From Bacillota bacterium (GTDB taxonomy: Bacteria; Bacillota; Clostridia; Christensenellales; Pumilibacteraceae): 5,287 nt of DNA. How positions within the stretch are numbered: the first letter of the stretch is position 1; every line of letters begins with the position of its first letter. Both the position numbers and the translations under genes were made by a program. The stretch is taken from NCBI GenBank assembly GCA_009780875.1, contig WQZE01000093.1, positions 1 through 5,287 of the forward strand. The letters run 5' to 3'. Below, piece after piece: positions 1 through 4,675 of the stretch. Below the pieces are notes generated by a model that ran no database searches, had not been told where the DNA came from, and worked only from the letters and a program-made list of their open reading frames with translations.

Positions 1-66
1 CTCTCTAAACTGCTTGTGAAAAGGAGGTCTAAATGCAAAACCATATTCTTCGTTGATATATTTCAT
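1..66 (-). CDS. 5' end of an unidentified protein-coding gene (partial)
   Basis: An open frame begins at an ATG (66-64) and runs off the left edge after 22 codons, giving a peptide that starts MKYINEEYGFAF and continues RPPFHKQFRE. I do not recognise the family from this short piece. It is rich in aromatic and charged residues and has no signal peptide or membrane segment in the visible part. The start at 66 is chosen because a G-rich stretch (GGGTGG) lies 4 nt upstream. Two in-frame ATGs at 90 and 87 would add eight or seven residues but have only a poor ribosome site, and an in-frame TGA just upstream of 90 rules out anything longer. A good sigma-A promoter at 126-154 lies about 50 nt upstream of the expected leader start, so this looks like the first gene of a separate transcription unit. 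That it is a real gene is supported by the promoter and start context; its identity is unknown. Confidence 0.6.
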   Translation of the reverse strand, partial: MKYINEEYGFAFRPPFHKQFRE

Positions 67-125
67 ATGTCCACCCACTCTTCCCATCATTGCTCAAAAT
101 CAATCACACCACAATGTACCACTCT

Positions 126-154
126 ATTATACCACATTTTTTATTTTTTGCAAA
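126..154 (-). promoter_or_regulatory. Sigma-A type promoter for the gene at the left edge
   Basis: On the minus strand a perfect TATAAT (131-126) is preceded by TTTGCA (154-149) with a 17-nt spacer, or by TTGCAA with a 16-nt spacer. The -35 box is imperfect and the -10 box is perfect. Transcription would start near 119, giving a leader of about 50 nt before the ATG at 66. The promoter sits between the stop of the DUF2344 gene (179) and the next start, so the left-edge gene probably has its own transcription. No convincing terminator for the upstream genes is seen in this gap. The motif ACCAC (GTGGT on the transcribed strand) occurs three times here (108-112, 118-122, 131-135), which could be a regulator site or chance. 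Confidence 0.65.
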
Positions 155-178
155 TAGTTTTTTGGTGTTTGCCAAAGA

Positions 179-838
179 TTATTTCCAGCGGTTGTTTTTG
201 ATACAATCATCTATGTCGCACATAGATTTGTCAAACTGCCTCTCCTTGCTGATAAACAGCTTTTGCAAGCCATACTCCTTGCCAATTGCCTCACACAACA
301 AAGCCGCTCGCAGATTGGGTGCCACCGACAAGACACACCGCAAACAATTTTCTGAGGACACCTCCATAGATTTGACAAGCGGCAAAATATCTTGGGTCTT
401 TTGCTCTGTCTTGCGTTTGTACTCCACCACCCATTCTTTTTTTTGTGAGATGTCTTGTACAATTTGAGACAACCTATCCGTGCTTGTCTCCACAAAGTGC
501 AAGACATACTCCGCATACCCAATTTTGGGATAGATATTGGGGTCTGTCTCCACGCTCCAAGTTTTGCTGATTTGCAACCCCTCGATGGAATGTGCATTGA
601 ACTTGTCCACAAAATCCGCTTGTGAGATATCTGTGGTATGCACCACAAAATACTCAGCCAAACTCTCCACCCCTATGGGCAAAGGTGGACCAAAAAAGAT
701 TTTGGTATGCGGATTGAATCCCTGTGATTTTTGCACCGCTATATCCGCTCTGCGGAGTATCATATCCATATGCCTGAGCACATCCAAATGCGGAATGTAC
801 GCTGCCGCTTTTGTCTTGGTGTATTTGCAAATCAACAT
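179..838 (-). CDS. TIGR03936/DUF2344 radical SAM-linked protein
   Basis: This 219-residue protein matches the DUF2344 (TIGR03936) family, whose members are encoded beside, or fused to, TIGR03960 radical SAM proteins. The N-terminal half carries the family hallmarks: a KYTKT strand near residues 5-9, HLD at 17-19, a run of arginines and hydrophobic residues (LRHMDMILRRADI) around 21-33, and the signature SQGFNPHTKIFFGPPLPIG at about 38-56, followed by VESLAEY. The C-terminal half (from about 110) is less conserved, as is usual. Length is normal for the family. The biochemical role of the family is not established; by constant association it probably works with the radical SAM enzyme. The ATG at 838 is supported by an AAAGGAG site 7 nt upstream and by a 7-nt overlap with the end of the radical SAM gene (ATG and TGA share ATGTTGA), which points to translational coupling. 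It appears soluble, with no membrane segment. The family call is secure and the function is unknown. Confidence 0.92.
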   Translation of the reverse strand: MLICKYTKTKAAAYIPHLDVLRHMDMILRRADIAVQKSQGFNPHTKIFFGPPLPIGVESLAEYFVVHTTDISQADFVDKFNAHSIEGLQISKTWSVETDPNIYPKIGYAEYVLHFVETSTDRLSQIVQDISQKKEWVVEYKRKTEQKTQDILPLVKSMEVSSENCLRCVLSVAPNLRAALLCEAIGKEYGLQKLFISKERQFDKSMCDIDDCIKNNRWK

Positions 839-2619
839 TGCTTTGCTCCTTTTTTTTGTGGCTTTGATTTGGACATACTCTCAGGATAGCACACACCAAT
901 GAGCCCACAATTTTTGCACCCTTTGCGGCAATCATCCGTAGTCGTGCCTTCCATTGCTTTTTTGTACTCCTCTTGCAAATAGACTTTGTCAATCCCCGTA
1001 TCAAGTTGGTGCCATCCACCATTGGGCATCTGACCCACATAGTCTTGCATATCCACCTTGCAATCCAAAAAGGCTTGTCTCCATTTGTCCATTGCAAAAG
1101 AGTCGCTCCATCCATCAAATTTGGCTCCCAGTTGATATGCTCGCACAATCACTTTGGAAAGCCTTGCATCACCTCTGCTAAAAATACATTCTAACATAGA
1201 CATATCATAATCACAATAACCAAATTTGACGCCAATTTTTCGGCATTGTTGTTTGAGCCACACTTGCCGTTTGTCCACCGCCTCTCTATCCACCAAAGCA
1301 CACACCTCAAAAGGCGTAAAAGGTTTTGGCACAAAAATAGTGGTACCAATCACAAGAGACAACGCTTTTTTGCTGCTTGCCACTTGCTTGTACAATCTTT
1401 TGATTTTTTGAGCCAGCACAAAAATTGCCTCTGCATCCTCATCGGTCTCGCCTGGGAGCCCCAACATAAAATAGAGTTTGACCGCACTATATCCTTTTTG
1501 AAAGGCTTTGGTCAATGAGGTCAAAATATCCTCTTCGGTCACATTTTTGTTGATGATATCTCTCAGTCTTTGCGTGCCTGCCTCGGGTGCAAAAGTGACA
1601 CTTGATTTGCGTGAACTCTCCACAAACTCCGCCTCAAAACTGTCCACTCGTGTACTTGGCAAAGATACATTGATTTGCTTTTTGTCAATCAACGGTTTGA
1701 GTTCAAACAACAACTCTCGCAAATGAGAATAATCACAAGTGCTCAAACTCGCCAAAGTCATCTCATCAAATCCACAATTTTCAATGATTTGTGTGGCATT
1801 GTTTTTGAGCGTACCCACGCTCCGCTCTCTTACAGGTCTATATACAAAGCCCGCTTGGCAATATCTACACCCTCGTGTACAGCCCCTAAAAATCTCCAAC
1901 TTGGCTCTATTGAACACTGCCTCAATATTGGGCACCAGTGGCTTGGTCTCCACAAATGCATTGTCCATATCCATCACAATGTTTCGCTTGACTCTTTTGT
2001 CTTTTTGCACACTCGGCACATACAAGCACTCATAGCGATTGAGGTCTTTCAAAAAGTCTTGCTTGCTTCCACCTCTTGCCTTGTTTGCTTTGTACGCATT
2101 GGCAATGTCCTCTATGATACCCTCGCCATCACCCACCAAAATGATATCAAAGAAATCGGCAAAAGGATAGGGATTGACGCAACTAGGCCCGCCTGCTATC
2201 AATACGGGGTCTTGCTCTTTTCTGTCCTTTGCCAAAAAGGAAATCCCAGCAAGTTCAAGCATCAAAAGCACATTGGTATAGGACAGTTCGTACTGCATAC
2301 TAAAACCAACCATATCAAACTTGTGCAAGGGAGTTTTGGATTCAAGGCTAAAAAGGGGCATTTTGTGTTTTCTCAATTGCTCCGCCATATCGTGCCACGG
2401 TGCAAAACACCGCTCACAACTCACACCCTCCATACGGTTGAGAATCCCATACAAAATTTCAATCCCCAAATTACTCATCCCTATCTCATAGATATCAGGA
2501 AAACACATAGCAAAACGACACGCTGCCGAAAGGTCAATGTGTGGCGTATTGTATTCGCCCCCCGTATATCGTGAGGGCTTGTCAACACTTGGCAAAATTG
2601 ATTTGATAAAATTTTCCAT
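832..2619 (-). CDS. TIGR03960 family B12-binding-type radical SAM protein
   Basis: The 595-residue protein is a near full-length match to the TIGR03960 family as I know it. Residues about 1-200 form the B12-binding-like domain, with FPDIYEIGMSNLG (about 40-52), FAPWHDM (72-78), SMQYELSYTN (107-116) and IAGGPSCVNPYPFADFF (about 141-157), then LVGDGE. The radical SAM core begins with C247-x3-C251-x2-C254 (CTRGCRYC), the three ligands of the SAM-binding [4Fe-4S] cluster, followed by SLSTCDYS (about 291-298), TFAPEAGTQRLRD (about 342-354) and KLYFMLGLPGET (381-392). A C-terminal cysteine group (C564, C568, C571, C577) ends the conserved part, and a lysine-rich tail follows. The reaction and substrate of the family are not established. 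The classical cobalamin motif DxHxxG reads D42-x-Y44-x-x-G47, so cobalamin binding cannot be assumed. The ATG at 2619 has an AGGGG site 4 nt upstream. It lies 27 nt after the DUF4132 gene and overlaps DUF2344 by 7 nt, consistent with one operon. The tail codons for KKGA also contain the ribosome site of DUF2344. Confidence 0.94.
   Translation of the reverse strand: MENFIKSILPSVDKPSRYTGGEYNTPHIDLSAACRFAMCFPDIYEIGMSNLGIEILYGILNRMEGVSCERCFAPWHDMAEQLRKHKMPLFSLESKTPLHKFDMVGFSMQYELSYTNVLLMLELAGISFLAKDRKEQDPVLIAGGPSCVNPYPFADFFDIILVGDGEGIIEDIANAYKANKARGGSKQDFLKDLNRYECLYVPSVQKDKRVKRNIVMDMDNAFVETKPLVPNIEAVFNRAKLEIFRGCTRGCRYCQAGFVYRPVRERSVGTLKNNATQIIENCGFDEMTLASLSTCDYSHLRELLFELKPLIDKKQINVSLPSTRVDSFEAEFVESSRKSSVTFAPEAGTQRLRDIINKNVTEEDILTSLTKAFQKGYSAVKLYFMLGLPGETDEDAEAIFVLAQKIKRLYKQVASSKKALSLVIGTTIFVPKPFTPFEVCALVDREAVDKRQVWLKQQCRKIGVKFGYCDYDMSMLECIFSRGDARLSKVIVRAYQLGAKFDGWSDSFAMDKWRQAFLDCKVDMQDYVGQMPNGGWHQLDTGIDKVYLQEEYKKAMEGTTTDDCRKGCKNCGLIGVCYPESMSKSKPQKKGAKQC
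846..852 (-). promoter_or_regulatory. Ribosome binding site of the DUF2344 gene, inside the radical SAM coding end
   Basis: AAAGGAG on the minus strand lies 7 nt upstream of the DUF2344 ATG at 838. It is embedded in codons near the C-terminus of the radical SAM protein (the KKGAKQC tail). It fixes the start of DUF2344 and, with the 7-nt overlap, suggests coupled translation. Confidence 0.85.
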
Positions 2620-2646
2620 AACACCCCTATGTCAAACAACATTTTC

Positions 2647-4242
2647 TTATTGCAACAAATTCTCTATCGTTCGGATGGCCTCACTATACATTGCCTTGGG
2701 AATGTTGCCAAGCGTAATCCCCTCGCCAACAAAAGCAAAGTTGTCTCTCAATAGTTTGATGTCCGTTTTTTTGTAAAACGCAAGAGACTTGATTTTGCAG
2801 TCTTGCCCCATTTGCTCCAACTCCAAAGTGAGATACAAATCCGCTATCAATTGTGTCGCAAATTTGCCATCTTTATCAATCCTAAACACGGTAGCCAACT
2901 TGTCTATTTGTTCTTTGTCTAGCAGCCTACTGTCATACAGACTGATACTCCTCTGATGCTTGTCTCTCTCCAACACACTGTACACTTTTCGTTTGAGTTG
3001 CTCAAAGGGTTGCAAAATCGCTTGTTGCAAAATCCCCGGACGGGTCTCAAAAAAATGAATAGGGTGCACTATCTGCAACTGCTTGTCCTCAATGTCTACC
3101 TGATTGCCGTGGATATCAATGACTCTACCCTCATCCACAAGCACAAGACACAAAGTTTCTTGCCAATACCCAAACACCAAACTCTCCGCAACTTGTGCAA
3201 AAAACCAATCCTCTTGGAGCAATCTCAAAAACTCTTGCCCCTCTATCACCTCGCCCAAGCACATAAATTTTTCCAATTGGTCCAGCCTACTTTGCACAGA
3301 GTTTGCAAGCCCATTTTCAAACGCCGTATAGGCTTTTCTTTTTTTGATACTTTCAGGCATACTCGCATTGACAACAAAAAATTCTTCATCAATCGTATAG
3401 GTTGCCTTGCCGTATTCCCCCTCAAAGGTGGCAACGCCACTCCCGTCAAAATGATACTTGTCCGCAATTTTGTAGATTGGCTTTGGCTTGCTTTTTTTGA
3501 CCTTGCCAAGCAAGTCCGCAATGAGTTGTGCCGTCTTGCCGTCCTCTATGGCTGCCAAGTCGCTCAAATAATTGGCTACCGCCGCTTCTTGCTTGTACAA
3601 CGCAAGCAACCGAATCAATTTTGTTTTGTGCTTGGCAAGCAAGTGTTTTTGGTTGCTAGCATAGTACTGCATCAGTTCTTGCAAGTGAGCCGACAGCACT
3701 CGTTTTGCACAAATGGAGTTTTCTTTCAAAAACCTGTCCACCAACCAATGCACGGTTTGCACTTTGTCTGCCCGCAATGCAACCTCAATGGTTTTGAGTG
3801 CCGTGTCATACTTTTGCAAGAGCACAAAATAGTGCTCTATGTTTTGGTCTGCCAAAGCAAACAAAAAGTTTTTTGCGGCAGACTTGGTTTGTGCAATGAC
3901 CTCTTTGTCATTCGCATAAAACACCCAAAACACCATCTTGATAAAAACCTCCAAAGATGGATGTGTCAACAAGTCGCTTTCGGACTCACCAAGCACCATA
4001 TTTTTGAGCACCCCAAAATAAGTAGAGGCAGCATTCTCAATGGCAAAAACGCCTCTCTCCATACCCGTCGCAAAATTTGTGTGTGACAAAATCTCCATAC
4101 ATTGGTTGTACTTTTTGTTTTTTAGCAAAGCCATCATCAAGCCCTTGATGGACACTGCATCTTGTTTGTGTTCATCCACCCATACAATCCACTGCTCCGT
4201 AGACCAAGTCTCTATGCGTGCTTGCAATTCATTGGTATCCAT
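2647..4242 (-). CDS. DUF4132 domain-containing protein with helical N-terminal region
   Basis: From the ATG at 4242 the product is 531 residues. The C-terminal part resembles DUF4132 (the family of E. coli YehI and MolR-like proteins). It has a beta-rich run with LVFGYW and VDEGRVIDIHGNQVDI (about 355-384), HPIHFFE (393-399), ILQPFEQLKRKVY (409-421) and a closing IPKAMYSEAIRTIE (about 514-527), the place where the family has its Ser-Glu-containing end motif. The first 250 residues are mostly amphipathic helices, HEAT/ARM-like in character, including LAAIEDGKTAQLIADLLGKVKK. No catalytic motif is visible and no function should be claimed. Start choice: an SD-like GGGAG lies 4 nt before the ATG at 4242. 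The frame stays open upstream to an ATG at 4335 and a TTG at 4347 and would add a hydrophobic stretch (FLSLLFGLLAFLWAWFCTSL), but those starts lack a good ribosome site and the extension is coded across a perfect hairpin. It is followed after 27 nt by the radical SAM gene. The fold-family call is from remembered motifs, not a search. Confidence 0.78.
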   Translation of the reverse strand: MDTNELQARIETWSTEQWIVWVDEHKQDAVSIKGLMMALLKNKKYNQCMEILSHTNFATGMERGVFAIENAASTYFGVLKNMVLGESESDLLTHPSLEVFIKMVFWVFYANDKEVIAQTKSAAKNFLFALADQNIEHYFVLLQKYDTALKTIEVALRADKVQTVHWLVDRFLKENSICAKRVLSAHLQELMQYYASNQKHLLAKHKTKLIRLLALYKQEAAVANYLSDLAAIEDGKTAQLIADLLGKVKKSKPKPIYKIADKYHFDGSGVATFEGEYGKATYTIDEEFFVVNASMPESIKKRKAYTAFENGLANSVQSRLDQLEKFMCLGEVIEGQEFLRLLQEDWFFAQVAESLVFGYWQETLCLVLVDEGRVIDIHGNQVDIEDKQLQIVHPIHFFETRPGILQQAILQPFEQLKRKVYSVLERDKHQRSISLYDSRLLDKEQIDKLATVFRIDKDGKFATQLIADLYLTLELEQMGQDCKIKSLAFYKKTDIKLLRDNFAFVGEGITLGNIPKAMYSEAIRTIENLLQ

Positions 4243-4293
4243 ACTACTCCCAAGACTTGTACAAAACCAAGCCCATAAAAACGCCAACAAGCC

Positions 4294-4325
4294 AAATAGC
4301 AAACTCAAAAACGAGTTTGCTATTT
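4294..4325 (-). repeat. Perfect 13-bp inverted repeat (RNA hairpin) between ferredoxin and DUF4132
   Basis: The arms AAATAGCAAACTC (4325-4313) and GAGTTTGCTATTT (4306-4294) are exactly complementary around the 6-nt loop GTTTTT on the transcribed strand. It begins 26 nt after the ferredoxin stop and ends about 50 nt before the preferred DUF4132 start. A perfect 13-bp stem with so short a loop is very unlikely by chance. The base of the stem ends in TATTT, but GGC follows, so there is no proper U-tract and it is not a canonical intrinsic terminator. Likely roles are partial termination, or 3'-end protection of the ferredoxin message that sets different levels for the ferredoxin and the genes behind it. 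Confidence 0.8.
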
Positions 4326-4351
4326 CGTACCTCATTGCATTGTGCAAAATA

Positions 4352-4531
4352 CTACTCTTGGCTGATGCAATTTACTGGGCAAACGCTTGTGCAAGCATCG
4401 CAATCAATGCAGATTTCTGGGTCAATCCAGTATGCTTTTGCACCAGGTGTGTGTGAAATAGCCGTTACTGGGCAAACTTGTGCACAAGAACCACAGCAGA
4501 TACATTTGGTTTCATCAATTTTGTGAGCCAT
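4352..4531 (-). CDS. Clostridial-type 2[4Fe-4S] ferredoxin
   Basis: The 59-residue protein carries two complete CxxCxxCxxxCP motifs: C10, C13, C16, C20-P21 and C41, C44, C47, C51-P52. This is the arrangement of small bacterial ferredoxins with two low-potential [4Fe-4S] clusters that carry single electrons in the cytoplasm between anaerobic redox enzymes. There are two further cysteines, C12 and C55. The length is normal for the class and the protein is acidic overall. The start at 4531 is chosen over an upstream in-frame codon at 4573 because GGAGG lies 9 nt before the ATG and the family begins here; the longer form would also start upstream of the palindrome and close to the transcription start. 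A fully consensus promoter sits upstream, as expected for a highly expressed protein. Its stop (TAG, 4354-4352) is followed by a strong hairpin and then the DUF4132 gene. Electron supply to the downstream radical SAM enzyme is possible but is inferred only from position. Confidence 0.95.
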   Translation of the reverse strand: MAHKIDETKCICCGSCAQVCPVTAISHTPGAKAYWIDPEICIDCDACTSVCPVNCISQE

Positions 4532-4540
4532 TATATTTAT

Positions 4541-4545
4541 CCTCC
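4541..4545 (-). promoter_or_regulatory. Ribosome binding site of the ferredoxin gene
   Basis: GGAGG on the minus strand, 9 nt upstream of the ATG at 4531. It decides the start of the ferredoxin against the upstream in-frame codon at 4573. Confidence 0.85.
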
Positions 4546-4569
4546 ACAGAATGCCAATTTGCCTTTTTG

Positions 4570-4579
4570 ACAAATTTGT
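4570..4579. promoter_or_regulatory. 10-bp palindrome ACAAATTTGT in the ferredoxin leader (possible operator)
   Basis: ACAAATTTGT is a perfect palindrome located about 5 to 15 nt downstream of the transcription start expected from the promoter at 4591-4619. A repressor bound here would block initiation. The region is AT-rich and words of the TTTG/CAAA kind are common throughout the window, so this could be chance. No regulator gene is in the window. Confidence 0.25.
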
Positions 4580-4590
4580 TTCTAATATAA

Positions 4591-4619
4591 ATTATATAAG
4601 ATATGGTAAAAATTGTCAA
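4591..4619 (-). promoter_or_regulatory. Consensus sigma-A promoter of the ferredoxin gene and likely operon
   Basis: On the minus strand TTGACA (4619-4614) and TATAAT (4596-4591) are separated by exactly 17 nt, so every position of both boxes matches the housekeeping consensus. Transcription would start near 4584 and give a leader of about 50 nt ending in the GGAGG site and the ferredoxin ATG. It lies 46 nt or more past the ddl stop, so ferredoxin does not depend on ddl transcription. No other promoter of comparable quality is seen before the DUF4132, radical SAM or DUF2344 genes, so this is the best candidate to drive all four. Confidence 0.88.
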
Positions 4620-4648
4620 GTGATTTGCTTACATACTTTGATTTTTTT

Positions 4649-4675
4649 GCAAACCCTTTGCTTTTTTATTTTTTT
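4649..4675 (+). terminator. Terminator-like hairpin plus T-tract reading on the plus strand
   Basis: GCAAA (4649-4653), loop CCC, TTTGC (4657-4661) is followed by six T, one A and seven T (4662-4675). This has the form of an intrinsic terminator for a plus-strand transcript. The stem is only 5 bp. On the minus strand the same hairpin is followed by A residues and cannot terminate ddl. No plus-strand gene is seen upstream, and the T-tract partly reflects the lysine codons and stop at the end of ddl (AAA AAA TAA), so the match may be fortuitous. Confidence 0.3.

Noticed and set aside
161..176. Small hairpin TTTGG/CCAAA with a 6-nt loop just after the DUF2344 stop, considered as an operon terminator.
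   Set aside because: The stem is 5 bp with only two G-C pairs, and on the transcribed strand it is followed by A residues rather than a U-run.
654..1148. Minus-strand 164-codon frame overlapping the junction of the radical SAM and DUF2344 genes.
   Set aside because: It is in a different frame from two well-supported family members, so it is a shadow. The overlap of the real genes is only 7 nt and needs no frameshift.
1675..2574. Plus-strand open frame of 299 codons opposite the radical SAM gene.
   Set aside because: The minus-strand frame here is a clear TIGR03960 protein. The antisense product is rich in His, Ile and Thr without any domain signature.
2956..4086. Long plus-strand open frame of 376 codons opposite the DUF4132 gene.
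   Set aside because: It is antisense to a frame with recognisable domain motifs, has no ribosome site or promoter of note, and its product resembles no family. It is a mirror effect of codon use on the other strand.
4532..4573. Upstream in-frame start of the ferredoxin at 4573 adding 14 residues.
   Set aside because: The internal ATG at 4531 has a strong GGAGG at good spacing and gives the normal length and N-terminus for this ferredoxin class. The longer start has no ribosome site and would leave almost no leader.
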